Below are positions 33,501 through 43,538 of a stretch of 64,000 bases of DNA, one piece after another (the first letter of the stretch is position 1; the number at the start of each line of letters is the position of its first letter). Source of the DNA: Pomphorhynchus laevis (taxonomy: Eukaryota > Acanthocephala > Palaeacanthocephala > Echinorhynchida > Pomphorhynchidae). The DNA is taken from NCBI GenBank assembly GCA_012934845.2, contig WNNJ02003645.1:62001-126000 (forward strand), written 5' to 3'. The notes beneath the pieces are model-generated. The model was not told the DNA's origin. It worked only from the letters and a program-made list of their open reading frames with translations, and did no database searches. The position numbers and the translations under genes are program-made.

Positions 33501-36170
33501 TTTCTCCAGAAAATTTGTTAAAATGTATCCTTTAATGAATGACAACAGAATTTCAATTCAAAACCATAGCGTTGATGAAAATGTAAGATTCATTTATTAA
33601 GGAAGTCTTTTTAAAATCGCTATACGTATTAAGGCTTCCAATCGATTTACAGATCTTAGCAGCATAGACAGGTATGAAATAATTACAAAATATACTTTTG
33701 CTAATTGTTTTGTTATATCTGTATTTTAAACGATATTAATGATACTGGTTTTATTCCTTCATGAAAGCAAGCGTTATATTCCTTCATTTAAGCAAGCGTT
33801 ATATTATGCATATTATGCTATAATTTTGTAATATAGCATTATATTACATTTTTATAAGCATTATATACCTGATTTTTATGATTATCGTTATTTATGATTT
33901 TTAATATATCATGATAATAACGTGATATGTTCACGTTTATGTAATTACGGGATGATTAAATATTCAATTTTCGAAATTAAACACTTAAACTATTATTAAT
34001 ATATTTAATGACGTAAACATTATTTAACAAAATTATAAAAGTTTTTTTTAAACTCCAAAAGTAATTCTTACTTTAGGCACGTTCATTTCACATACACCTC
34101 ATGATTAGCATTAACTTATGGGAAATGGAGCATAGAAATTTTTGTATTTGAAACAAAAATAATGTGGTTTATTTGGTTATCGACACGCTTTTACGAGAAT
34201 AAATTTACCATTATTCAACTTTACTTGTATTCAGATTAAAAGGCTGTTTCCTAACTTTTACAGATATCACAATCGTTACTAACATGACCATTGATTTTAC
34301 ACAGTGAAACGAGGGAATCTGCTAGAGAATCAATCCTTGAAATCATCCGTGGAAGCTGCGTTTTCTAAGTTAATGTTGAAAGCATTCGACAGTCGACCAC
34401 AAAGACACTTTTCTGTTGACCAACTCTCCCTTCGACTAATAATCACAATGACTCTTATCTCTTTGTTTACGATGGAGAAACGTGCACATCTAAATATCCC
34501 TACATCCACCAGTAACTGCATTTTGTCGTGAGGACTGCGACTAGACCGAAGCGTCACACCTTCTTTACCAAGTCTTGTTCAATTTTAGGCCAGGTAAATG
34601 ACGTTACATGTTCCTATATGAATACTATCACTTTTGTAGTTGACGCTCTTATTACAAGTTTCGTACAATTGCGTGATTTCACGTCACCCAACAACTAAAA
34701 CTTTTGCCAGTAGTGTGTTGAGCATCATTTGTGTTGAGCATCATAGTGTGTTGAGCATCATATGACTTTCAAATTAGTTTGATCGCTTTTAGTTTAAAAC
34801 TGTCTTTTATTTATTTAGTATTTCGCTATTTTCCTTATACTTTGTTAATCCAATACCTCTTATGCAAGAAAATGATCTCAATAGCTCGCTAAACTTTAGC
34901 ACAATCCAACATTGTGATTAATAGATGAAATCGATGATAGCCACAAAGTTACTATTTATACTGCTGACACCATGACGTTAGGAATACCTGACGTTGCTCA
35001 AGCCTTGTCACAAATTAGTTAAGGAACAATTAAGATTGTCATATGCAGATAAAAGGATAAGTCTGTTATCTAAAAAAATCATGACAAAATTATGTTATAA
35101 TTTTGAAATTTTTGATTAAAATTATAAAAATCATGTTATGATTTTAAAAATTGGTCTGATTTTTCTTTAAAATTATGTTATCTAGTAAAATTCCATAGAT
35201 AAAATTCGGAAAATGATATAAACTCTAGATAATTACATATATTAATCAATCAATTAGTTAATGAATCAGTTAATTAATTAAACGTTATCTTTTAGTTAAT
35301 CAATTAGCTAATTAATTAACTGTTATCCTTAATAATTAAATTAAAACAAAATACCATAAATATAAAATTATAAAAAATTATAGGATTTCTATAAAATTCG
35401 ATAAAATTCGAAAAATTATATAAACTCTAGATAATTAAATTAATCATTCAATTAGTACAATTAATAATATTAAAAATTGTATTATTTATTAAACAATTAA
35501 CGATACAATTTATACAATTTCATAACATTACAGGCTGCATTCCGCTTTCTTTAAGCCGTTTAGACATCGTGTGCTTCTCTGTTTGTTTTGACATTAAGGA
35601 AGTCGTATATCAGCATAGCTAGACTAACAATGTGTCCGAGGTCAAATGCCAAACCGCATTTGGACAAATGATCCAATATGCGAACAAGAAAGTACCTATA
35701 TCGCGGGTGTAGATCTTGCCTACAAAGATCGCCCTAAATTAGAGATTCAGCATGATCACCTGAGTACGCAGAATCGTCTTGATAATCGCCGCTTAAGTTA
35801 TGGCGATCCTCAACAAACGTAACCCTCTTTTTTGTTTTCTCCGTTCGCTGCTTGATAATCTAGATAATCTTTATTTAATTTTTATATAATTTCTATATAA
35901 TCTCTATATAATCTCTTTATTAGCTCCATATAATTTTAACTAATCTTTATTAACAGCTTATTAATGAATTGTTGATTTAAAATAATATTTTAATAAATAA
36001 CAATTAATCTTCTCTTCCCAGAAATAAAACAAATTATAAATTTTTACCTCTCATTAGCTTTGTGTTCGTTTCAATGCAATGTCCTATAAAACAACTGAAA
36101 CAGTGCTATAAATTTCTTAAGCCAGGTTGTCGATGTGTTATCTATAATCCATTTCTTGAGGTAACTTGAG
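24516..36170 (+). CDS. TRMT6: tRNA (adenine(58)-N1)-methyltransferase non-catalytic subunit TRM6
   Basis: TRM6 binds tRNA beside the catalytic TRM61 to make m1A58 in the nucleus. Exons read from splice sites are: (A) about 24516-24692 (FGRWKSCCTNLIGMKFGQLI), (B) 29245-29360 (DNRDIVANNQNQSLSIEEIQ), (C) 29418-29509 (NSETFTMKTAFAQQKYLKRK), (D) 29562-29642 (YDPVFLIAKPTIRNI), (E) 29695-29819 (TNIRPSCRILVVDECMGLVL, AERMAG), (F) 33412-33466, (G) 33510-33582, (H) about 35641-35818 and (I) 36058-36170 (FLKPGCRCVIYNPFLE). Phases agree across A-G and H-I. B-E match the TRM6 order DNR..., KTxFAQxKYxKRKKxK, NIRxGxxxLVxDxCxGLVxxAxxERMxG. I corresponds to the C-terminal fold (ADGLI to VVYC region in human). 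Small introns are 43-57 nt. The large introns hold a Tc1 element (A-B) and a Naiad-like PLE (E-F). The first exon's start, the G-H link and the C-terminus are uncertain; 36224-36241 or 36417-36559 could be the last exon. Confidence 0.82.
25156..26544 (-). mobile_element. IS630-Tc1/mariner element in TRMT6 intron
   Basis: Terminal inverted repeats match exactly over 22 bases (25160-25181 and 26519-26540, core CCTTTTCATTTTTATAGTC). The first four outer bases match imperfectly, and TA dinucleotides flank both ends (25154-25155 and 26545-26546). The subterminal word CATTTTTATAGT(C/T)AC is repeated once more at the left and twice more at the right. The enclosed minus-strand transposase remnant supports the superfamily. 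At about 1.39 kb its length is typical. Confidence 0.8.
25500..26262 (-). pseudogene. Tc1/mariner-type transposase, frameshifted
   Basis: The minus strand has a helix-turn-helix-like part and the linker FSPTTVCRIIKSINYTRK (26262-25945). A one-frame slip follows, after which RVTLVPINRNS-like sequence continues in the next frame. Then come LNESGFNLQTFQHLGY (first catalytic Asp region, Asp to Asn in this reading) and RKYIVMDNATTHKT (second Asp) at 25807-25598. The third acidic residue region is not readable. It is disrupted by at least two frame changes. Confidence 0.72.
26547..27572. other. AT-rich intron sequence, no recognised feature
   Basis: Lies between TRMT6 exons A and B. It is long AT tracts with ATTAAT-type words and no open frame worth reporting. 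Confidence 0.45.
27573..28231. repeat. GC-richer insert flanked by a 57-bp direct repeat
   Basis: The phrase starting GAGGATTTACTCGAAATGTC occurs at 27573-27629 and again at 28174-28231 with one or two differences. The DNA between has clearly higher GC than its surroundings. One plus-strand reading (about 27.96-28.12 kb) gives SVSTVFSVVGETLS near the end of a broken frame, which faintly recalls the hAT dimerisation region. I do not claim that. The flanking repeat and the compositional jump suggest an insertion or a short tandem duplication inside the TRMT6 intron. Confidence 0.45.
28232..29244. other. AT-rich intron sequence
   Basis: Just upstream of TRMT6 exon B. A short plus-strand frame starts near 28441 (MSDDVFKQLRKLALEDDIMN) with a stop after about 28 codons and no match that I recognise. 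Otherwise nothing is supported. Confidence 0.4.
29885..30110. repeat. Dispersed repeat, probable PLE 3' tail
   Basis: Matches 57862-58080 in the same orientation and 46505-46844 in the opposite one (there as two tandem copies). The outer word, read on the minus strand here, is CTGATACAACGTCTGTTATT. In the 30-kb and 46-kb copies the phrase CTCCTGATGACCT precedes it in element sense, which ties those two to the same element family. Confidence 0.7.
30256..31257 (-). pseudogene. Penelope-like reverse transcriptase (Naiad-like), N-terminal part missing
   Basis: A 333-codon minus-strand frame with PLE-type RT motifs: NTYDFSTLYTNLDLVDIKEA (first catalytic Asp), VKGVPMGGNSSPIIADLFLS and MFRYIDDICVFNSNNF (YIDD palm box), then the thumb to FLWMDNK and a stop at the end of the element's coding region. 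DFSTLYTNL and GVPMGGNSSP are characteristic of Penelope-like rather than LINE RTs. The fingers are missing, and directly upstream is a second partial copy of the palm region. Confidence 0.8.
31260..31640 (-). repeat. Duplicated, decayed RT palm segment
   Basis: The minus strand repeats 30475-30830 of the RT (same word order, including the YIDD region near 31.52 kb, damaged) with roughly one change every ten bases. It sits head-to-tail next to the better copy. Partial tandem copies are typical for PLE insertions. Confidence 0.7.
31929..32489 (-). CDS. GIY-YIG endonuclease domain of the Naiad-like element
   Basis: 186 codons. A Cys cluster (FKCNRKNCIVC, about residues 20-30) precedes the GIY-YIG core at about residues 62-88 (AGVVYLIQCTCGLQYIGKTY, then LKTRFRQHIYNIQ). 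H and E positions follow (FHKHMRLIGHD, LLEKEDFWIKTLNSMYPLGL). The Cys-Cys-His-His arrangement fits PLE endonucleases. It would nick the target to prime reverse transcription. It is open along its whole length. Confidence 0.82.
   Translation of the reverse strand: MYSTILEKYVSTNDFNFRSFKCNRKNCIVCDVINNNNCIVSNTTNKCFSLNINNNCNCNTAGVVYLIQCTCGLQYIGKTYQMLKTRFRQHIYNIQHNSQTIFHKHMRLIGHDIKNCKLFILEHIIEENISILNQKLLEKEDFWIKTLNSMYPLGLNDVVQGIGRSSIIHNIRYLISPKLKEYYPLN
32700..33411. other. AT-rich intron sequence
   Basis: Between the PLE and TRMT6 exon F. No gene or repeat family recognised. Confidence 0.45.
33583..35640. other. TRMT6 intron or undetected exons
   Basis: The middle of TRM6 is poorly conserved, so small exons could lie here unseen. 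A possible tiny exon (33654-33672) is framed by AG and GT but would stop the frame. 34304-34560 is open on both strands, and I cannot support either reading. The rest is AT-rich, with repeated AATTAGTTAA words near 35.2-35.5 kb. Confidence 0.35.
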
Positions 36171-36394
36171 TTTTTAAAGTTTTAAACTACATTTCAAAAT
36201 TTTTCATATGATTTGTTCATTAGAAAGCCGTCATTTATTAAAATTACTGTAAGATAACTAATTGGATCCATTATTTGACTGTTGTTTATTTTGAAAATAT
36301 TAAAATTTTATACTTCTTCATTAATAAAAATAAAAATATATATAATATATATTAATAAATATGATTATATATAATAATGTTATTTGATAGACTG

Positions 36395-37161
36395 GACTTC
36401 GATTTATTACTTTCAGGCCCAAGTCACTTCTATACGACCACTTAGCACCACTTTGATGAAGTGCTCGGAAAACTCAAGTCTAATGAAGTACACAATGATC
36501 GTTTCGGTTGCCTGTGTGACATTGAATAACGTCGTTTCCGATACTTTGTTAAATTGACTGAGGATTACGCTCACTAGATCGAATTGATGTGCGGACCATC
36601 CTTAAACACTAGGCATAGGTTGTTGCTGAATTGTCGCTGCACTCGTTGGATCCTTAATAGATACGGCATGTATAATAGTATTGCACGGATGTGCTGAGTA
36701 TACTACGTCCTGAATTTCTTACGAAATACGGCATTTAGAGAAAATGGTGCTGCTTCATCAAGCAGCACCATTTGGATGCTGCTTCATCAACGTCTTCATA
36801 TGGATGAAGACGTTTCGGACACTTCTGAATTGACTGAGGCTTACACTCTTAACCAGATCGAATTGCTGTGCGGACCATCCTTAAACACTAGGCAGAGGTT
36901 GTCGCTGCACTCGTTGGATTCTTAATGGATACGGCATGTATAATAGTAGTGCACGGATGTGCTGAGTAGACAACGGTCTAGGATTTCTATCGAAATACAG
37001 CATTTATACACTAGGCAGAGGTAGTTGTTGAATTGTCACTAAACTGGTGGAATCCTTAAAGTACAATCCATATAATCTATTTGCTGCTAAATACTGCACT
37101 TCGATCATCAGTTTCATAATTTTACGCATCTTTAAAGTTTCAGTTAAAGATGCGTAAAATT
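36395..37161. repeat. Roughly 300-bp direct duplication with three perfect hairpins
   Basis: 36545-36735 and 36825-37010 share long words (ATCGAATTG then GTGCGGACCATCCTTAAACA) in the same order. Between the two copies lie two adjacent perfect hairpins: 36742-36773 (14-bp arms, 4-nt loop) and 36789-36814 (11-bp arms, 4-nt loop). A third hairpin, 37118-37161, has 18-bp perfect arms and an 8-nt loop. The ends share the word CTGGACTTCGAT-like with block Z. Confidence 0.75.
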
Positions 37162-37199
37162 TTGATTTTAATTTTGATTTCGTTTTGATTTTCTTAGCT

Positions 37200-37683
37200 T
37201 GATTTCGTAATTTCCTTGTTGCTTCTCAGTTTAGAAATATCTGTGATATTTTCGTCAGCGATGATTTCGTCGTCACCCAAAATGTTGACAGAGTCTTCGA
37301 TCAAACGTCGACCTTTGCAATCCCTCATCAACTCTTCCAAATTCTAACTTGAAGGTGTTTGTCTTGGCCGCAGTCGCGGCAACGATAGACTCCAGCATAT
37401 ATGTTGCATTTCCCTATTGAACATCAGTGTTTATATGCTGCATGAGAAAATAGACCTGCGCGCTGGTCCATTTGGTCAAAGCTCTGCCATTGGAAGAGCT
37501 CGGCGGCCGACTGACAAAATGCTCTAAGTGTCTCAATAGTCAACGGCCCAAATGAGTATTTAGTATGGTCAATACAATCGTACTGTGCGTTTATAATTCC
37601 TCGATATCTGTCGAGACTTACCCTGTTACATCCGTGGCACTTCTATCATGGCTCATCGCCAGCGCTTTGAGCACGTAAAGTCT
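37200..37683 (-). repeat. Repeat X, copy 1
   Basis: One of four copies (37.2, 48.7, 50.56 and 59.44 kb) of a repeat whose minus strand keeps a protein-like remnant. Here the frame is broken. GDDEIIADENITDI-type sequence and the upstream LTIETLRAF phrase are still readable. See the copies at 48.9 and 50.8 kb for the better reading. Confidence 0.7.
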
Positions 37684-38106
37684 CAAATATGTATAATATA
37701 TTTTTATATAATACATATTTGCTGCTAAATACTGGACTTCGATCATCAATTTCATAATTTAATAAAAACCAAACACTAGAAATATGGATTAACAAAAATT
37801 AAGGTGTATGGAGTCGGTAGTAACAAAGGAATGATACCGTATCTGGATTCTGATGCGAAGTCACATTGTGTGATCTTGCAAAGTTGACTAAATTAATTTA
37901 AAGAATCCATCAAAAGATCACCAGCACCGATTCAACGATCTCCTGATCACATCAGTGTAAAATAAATGAATGTTTTGACTGAGTTTTGCAACAACAGCTC
38001 AATCGTTTTCAGATATATATAATGAATAGTTGCTAGATCACACGAGGTGACTTTCGCATTGAAAACCAGCTACAGAATACTTCCTTCATGATATCCAATT
38101 CCATAC

Positions 38107-38200
38107 ACCCTGACTACTAACGGCCACATTGCCACAGCCGTTTTCGTTTCGCCCGCTTTTTGCCACATGTTGGTAGCCCCGGGCTCATCAGAAGGCTGAC
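38107..38200 (-). ncRNA. Candidate type I hammerhead ribozyme, copy 1
   Basis: On the minus strand CTGATGA (38191-38185) is followed by stem II GCCCG...CGGGC, then GAAAC (38150-38146), an AACGGC...GCCGTT stem III and the cleavage triplet GTC (between 38112 and 38111). Bases flanking the core can pair as a 5-bp stem I (GCCTT with AGGGT, two wobbles). Here stem II has five pairs, one more than the 56-kb copy. Stem III has an internal loop and stem II a long loop, so the fold is a hypothesis. Confidence 0.55.
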
Positions 38201-38255
38201 TACCAACTCTTCGCCTTTTGAAATTTGACTTATCCGAGATTAATCGTCTAATCAA

Positions 38256-38257
<2 letters not shown>

Positions 38258-38319
<62 letters not shown>
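38258..38319. repeat. (TA)n microsatellite
   Basis: About 31 uninterrupted TA units. At this point the copy lacks the tRNA-like part and downstream DNA present in the 56-kb copy, so the microsatellite marks a deletion or insertion joint. Confidence 0.95.
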
Positions 38320-38321
<2 letters not shown>

Positions 38322-38744
38322 ATTGAATGGTCTATGTATCCTCCTACATTACTTTTTATTTGTTATCATATACATAATTTATATCAAAATCACACATTAA
38401 ATAAGTCGAACGCGTTACTCATATCAATATGGATATTTTCTTTTCGTATTGCAATTGAATCTGATGAAATCACTAATAAAATAATACACTTTTTAATATA
38501 AAAGTTAAGTATTTTTCTTAAAGTATTATAAAATTATGAATGAAAAAGTATATAAAAGTGAGATATTTGAAATATTTGAAAGGTATTGCTGTTTAGGTCA
38601 TCGATAAGCATACATGCGTCCGTCGGAATAAATGAACAAGCTCAATCTTAATAATGTTATGACACGCGATTAGGAAAATGAAAGAAATAAAAGATATTTT
38701 TAAAGAATTATTTTCTGTTTAAAATAAATTAAAATACTTATATC

Positions 38745-38890
38745 AGTGAAATTGACGATCTGTAATTGACAATCAGTAATTGACAATCTGAAATTGACGA
38801 TCTGAAGTTTAATACTCGAAATTAACGATCTGAAATTGACGATCTGAAATTGACTTTTTGAATTTGACGATTTGAAATACAAATCGTCAA
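38745..38890. repeat. 14-bp minisatellite, short allele
   Basis: Units of the type TTGACGATCTGAAA repeated about ten times. The 57-kb copy of the same array continues to about 57360 with roughly twice as many units. The long open frame across it on the minus strand is a repeat artefact. Confidence 0.85.
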
Positions 38891-38945
38891 TTTGATATAC
38901 AATTCGATACAACAAATTCGTGAGGTGAAATTTTAAATATCGCAA

Positions 38946-39639
38946 GTTAAAAAATTCTAGATTGTTTCTGATATATGCTCGCAGTTAAAAGACGACCCAA
39001 ATTATTTTGATATTGGTATGTCACGTACTTTCTGTCGAGAATATCAGGTATGACATTGTATATTTAATATTACGATTTTCATATAATTTAAAAGGTATTA
39101 CCATCACGCACACACCCGCATGTCAAAATGAATAATTCTAGTGGATTCGTGTTAACAGCTCGTTATACAGGCTGAACGAAATTTCTCTTTTGGATTTTAA
39201 AGTTTATTCCTTTCAAGTTATAATTTTTATCTGTTTGCTGCTCTTCTATCAAATATAAAATGCCACATGTTTAACTTAGTGTTTTGTAATTTTTTCTAAT
39301 TTTTAGAATTTGAAATACAAATATTAAATTGTGTTTTATTTATTATATAGTCAATATATGATTAATTGCCTATTTGAAAATATTAAATTTATTGTATATA
39401 TGTTAATTTATATCAATTGTTAATATACAGAATACTAATATTATATATAATATACAATTGATTACTATCAATTGTATATTAATTGATACAATCAAATTTT
39501 TACAAATTTGATTATTTTATAAATCATCGTCAAATTCAATTTAAAATAATATCAATTTTTTATGTATTTTATTATCTATTCGTAAAGATACAATATCATA
39601 AAAATAACATTCTTTGTAAAGTATGTCAACAATCCCGTT
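38946..39639. other. AT-rich spacer
   Basis: No gene or repeat that I can support. Confidence 0.4.
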
Positions 39640-40790
39640 AGTATTTTAAATGTTGGACGGCCTTCGTAACAAATTCGTTCAATTAGGTGTTAGCTTGTGT
39701 AGTTTTAAAAACGGAGTTTACATCATTTTTGTAGTTTATGTAGCATACCTAATGATTACGTGATTATTATCTTCTTTTATTTCTATAGCGTTTCTCCCGT
39801 GTAGGAACGGGATCCTACATGATTTGTTTTAATTATTTTGATAAAATAATTAAAATGATAAAATGAATAAAATGATAGAACGACATGATAAATTATTGAC
39901 ACGATAGGAGTTATTGTATCGTATGGGATTTCCTTCCCATACGCGAATTTCTGAGGATTCTCGAATTCAATGGTGCGTTTCTTCTGAATCTAATGTAGGT
40001 ATATCTTTTCTCAATGTCTTGGTTAAGCTGGTTAATTCTTCTATACCTCAAACATGTGTCTATTAAAAATTTTGTACAGGGCCAGTACCAAATTCTTGTT
40101 TAAATATTTTTGAACGCTTTGGTCACACACAGTGATCCTTTTCAAAATAGTATTTCAAGTACTATCTTGTAAAGGATCACTGGTTTATGACCGATACGTT
40201 GTTAAAATTTATAAAAAGAACTTGTATCGTGTGAATAATTTATTATGCCTAAGCATAGGGTATCGAATAATCTTTACTTGGTAAAACGCTATTATTTTGT
40301 TGGTCTGTCAAATTTAGCAAAAAATTATTTGTTTAAAATTTTTTATTAACTCTTAGCGATAAATATCTAATAACGTAATATTTAATAAAATTAATGAATA
40401 ATAATATCTTACTACTTGTAAATATGATGTTTATTAGGTTTGTAACATTATTTCTATTTAAACTGAAGTCATATTGATTTGCTCAAACAATATTTTTTAT
40501 ACTTTATATAATTTATAAGGTACATTATACATGAATAAATAACAATTTAAATAATGGCATACATGATATTTGGTTTTGAATAATGATGTATATCAGTAAT
40601 AATCATAATCAGTAATATTATTATTAATTATTTGTATAACGAGTAGTTAGCTTACGCAGTTTTAAAAATGATTTTAGATTATTTTTGTAATTTATGTAAG
40701 CATACCTAATGATTACGTAATTACTATTTTCTCTTTTTTTCTTTAGCGTTTCTTCCGTGTAGGAACGAGTTCCTAAATGATTATTTTTTA
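39640..40790. repeat. Paired repeats with an embedded Penelope RT fragment
   Basis: 39655-39830 and 40637-40790 share the word TACCTAATGATTACGT and the phrase CGTGTAGGAACG as diverged direct repeats. 39875-40520 matches 44970-45650 (inside a TSNAX intron). Within it 39907-40088 is extra DNA: a plus-strand piece of the canonical PLE RT (compare 54150-54290). A palindrome at 40130-40182 (12-bp outer arms CAGTGATCCTTT) is shared by both copies. Confidence 0.75.
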
Positions 40791-41301
40791 TTTAATAAAT
40801 TATGAATGTAATTAAATATACTTTAAAGATATAAATAGATATTATTATAGATATAATAAAATAATCATACTTCTTGTAATTTAAATTTATCAAAATTAAT
40901 TTTTTTTACATAATTATCAAATTCTTATTATTGAACTTAAACGCAAAATTTTCTTAATCACATTTGTGTAAATGCATATTTATAAAAGAACAAGCAAAAC
41001 TTTAGTGGCACTGGATATAATTAGTATGAAACATTTTTAACTGTGACGATTTAGAAACTTGATAGCACGTACCTTTAAATTGCGCACAAATGAGTTGTTC
41101 GTGTTCGAGATTGATAAAAGCGATTTATATTTATACAATTTGCTTTGATACTGTTGTACCATTAAATGTAAGTTAACACCCAATTTGAAGCAGAAATGTA
41201 TATTTTTTGGGAAAGACATTGACCTAAAACTATTAAGCAGTTGACAAGGTGTTTTACATATACGACTAGCATCGTCGTGGATTTATATAATGCGGTTGAT
41301 A

Positions 41302-41896
41302 TCACAATCGGTTTAATTGATGATCAATGGATTTAAACGTATCCAAAACGGAAACTTATAAGAGTGTAATATAAAGTTATCGATTTGTCAGGTAAACATC
41401 CAAGATACTTGCAGTTACTTAAGTATATAACACAATGGGAATTTTTTTTATCACAATTGGTTTAATCGATGAACAATTGATTTTAACGTATCTAAAACGG
41501 AAACGTATAGGAGTGTAATATAAAGTTATCGATTTGTCAGGTAAACATCCAAGATACTTGCAGTTACTTTAAAAAATAACACGATGAACACTTTTTTAAC
41601 ACAATCGGTTTAATCAATGAACAATGGATTTAAACGTATCTAAAACGGAAACGTATAACTGTGTAATATAAAGTTATCGATTTGTCAGGTAAACATCCAA
41701 GATACTGGTAGTTACTTAAAAATATAACACGATGGACACTTTTTTTAACACAATCGGTTTAATCGATGAACAATTGATTTTAACGTATCTAAAACGGAAA
41801 CGTATAGGAGTGTAATATAAAGTTATCGATTTGTCAGGTAAACATCCAAGATACTTGCAGTTACTTTAAAAAATAACACGATAAACACTATTTTTA
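41302..41896. repeat. Satellite-like array, four 148-149 bp monomers
   Basis: Monomers start at 41302, 41451, 41599 and 41748, and the array ends at 41896. Each carries CACAAT(C/T)GGTTTAAT near its start and AAAGTTATCGATTTGTCAGG in the middle. Divergence between monomers is a few percent. The length is close to one nucleosome. Confidence 0.9.
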
Positions 41897-42600
41897 TCGC
41901 AATATTGAAGTTTGAATCCTAAGACAAATTCGAGGTGAAAAGAATACCTAGAATCTTTACGTTCAACTTAAAGAAGAACAAAGTCATTAAAGTTGTGTTT
42001 ACTTTGTTTTAAATAAAAGTTGATTATTTTAAATTTTGCATGTTTATTTTCGAATGATTAAACGACGTACATGTTTGCGAATTAGGATAATTTTCGAGAT
42101 ATATGAATTAGATTCCAATAATAATAATGAGTCGCCCCAACTTTACGTAATATACAAGAGGTCAGACTCTGATGGTACCGTCACGTGCTGAACGCTAAAA
42201 ACAATGAACACTTTTTATCGCAATATTGAAAGAAAGCTAAAATCAATAAAGTTGTGTTTACTTTGTTTTAAATGAAAGCTTATTATTTTAGATTTTGCAT
42301 GTTTATTTTCGAATGATTTAACGACGTCCATTTTTGGGAATAGGGATAACTTTCAAGATAGCTGTATTTGATTCCAGTCATATTAATAAGTCGGCCCAAC
42401 CGTACGTAATATAAAAGCGGTCAGACTCTGGTGGTATGGTCACGTAAAGACTGCTCTGGAGCATTAAATCGTAGATAAGAGCTCGAAAGATCAACCAAAA
42501 CGACGATGGCTTGATGTCCATAGACAGATCTCAAGACTTCCGGACTTCACCCGGACCATGCTACGAATAGGGCAAAATGGAGTATTAAATCTGACATAGC
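41897..42600. repeat. Tandem duplication (two copies, about 320 bp) with a LINE-like tail
   Basis: Words such as AAAGTTGTGTTTACTTTGTT and TTTTGCATGTTTATTTTCGA recur about 250 bp apart in the same order. At the right (42415-42560) the plus strand reads LWWYGHV, then PKRRWLDVHRQISRL, the pattern seen just after the RT of RTE/Jockey-type LINEs. The first copy keeps only the start of this. It is probably a decayed LINE 3' end. Confidence 0.5.
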
Positions 42601-43538
42601 GGATTTCTCCTTGAAGCTTGATAATCATACTGCATAATTACCATGTTGGCTAGCTATTATTACTTATTTTCGGTTAAAGCAACGTATTATCTACCGTGTC
42701 AATGCTAATAATTACTTCCCATCAGGTGAAATACAGATTGGTCATTATGTATTTAATAAATAAGATCGACAAAATTCTTTGGTACCAAATGCGCTTAAAT
42801 ACCGTCTGTCAGAGCGGGACAAATACCAACGTCTAAATGATATTTCATATAAAATTTGGATTGAACATGACATTAAGACGGCACTGAATAAAACCTGTTC
42901 ACAAGTCATTACAAAAACACTTAGCTTGATAGACGAGTCGTCTATAATGTGAGCAATAAAATTTAGCACACAAGAACGTTGACCAGACTTATTTGATTTA
43001 TAAGTTGGCAGCATTGAAATGCAAGAACTGCTTTTTGTCTCAAGAATTTCTTAACGAGTCAAACATTTTGTTCTAAAATGTCAAATGATGATGTTATTGT
43101 TGCTAATCTAATCGACTTTAAACAAATCCAGAATCTATATATACCTTTTATTTTAGAAATATTCTTAAAGAAGAGACTACGTTTATAATTAATTGATATA
43201 CCCTCTTTTATACGGAAAAATTTTTGTTGTTGAAATCTTTGTCTTTCGTAGCATGAACTGTGTTATCCAGATAGAATCGTGCGACGAAATGTTTATTATA
43301 CTGCGATGTATACTTAATTTTTGTTTCATCACATTAACGTACTTTTGAGTGAATTAAATAATTTGATAATAATATAAAAATTTTAATAATTAAATAAATA
43401 TTTATTGTAATTCTTTCTCATAATATAATATTTATAATTTAAAATATTTCCTTAACGTTTTACTTTTCTTTTAAATTAAATAAAATTTAATTCATAAATA
43501 AATATTTTTGTGAACATTGCATTTGTGCCTTTTTAGAT
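42601..43538. other. AT-rich spacer
   Basis: A minus-strand open frame of 89 codons (43014-42745) is present but matches nothing I know. No other feature. Confidence 0.35.

Larger units (their letters stand above)
37684..38890. repeat. Block Z, copy 1
   Basis: Nearly identical to 55467-57130, where the order is the same but extra DNA is inserted. It contains, left to right, the TTTGCTGCTAAATACTGGAC phrase, a hammerhead-like region on the minus strand (38107-38200), a (TA)n microsatellite, a unique-looking 420-bp stretch and the start of a 14-bp minisatellite. Confidence 0.85.

Noticed and set aside
34304-34557. Open frames on both strands, possible TRMT6 exon
   Set aside because: Neither reading resembles TRM6 and no phase-compatible splice sites were found.
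38700-38945. 81-codon minus-strand ORF
   Set aside because: It is the translation of the 14-bp minisatellite (QIVNF repeats), not a gene.
41302-41896. CRISPR array
   Set aside because: The monomers are contiguous 149-bp units without spacers, and the DNA is animal nuclear.
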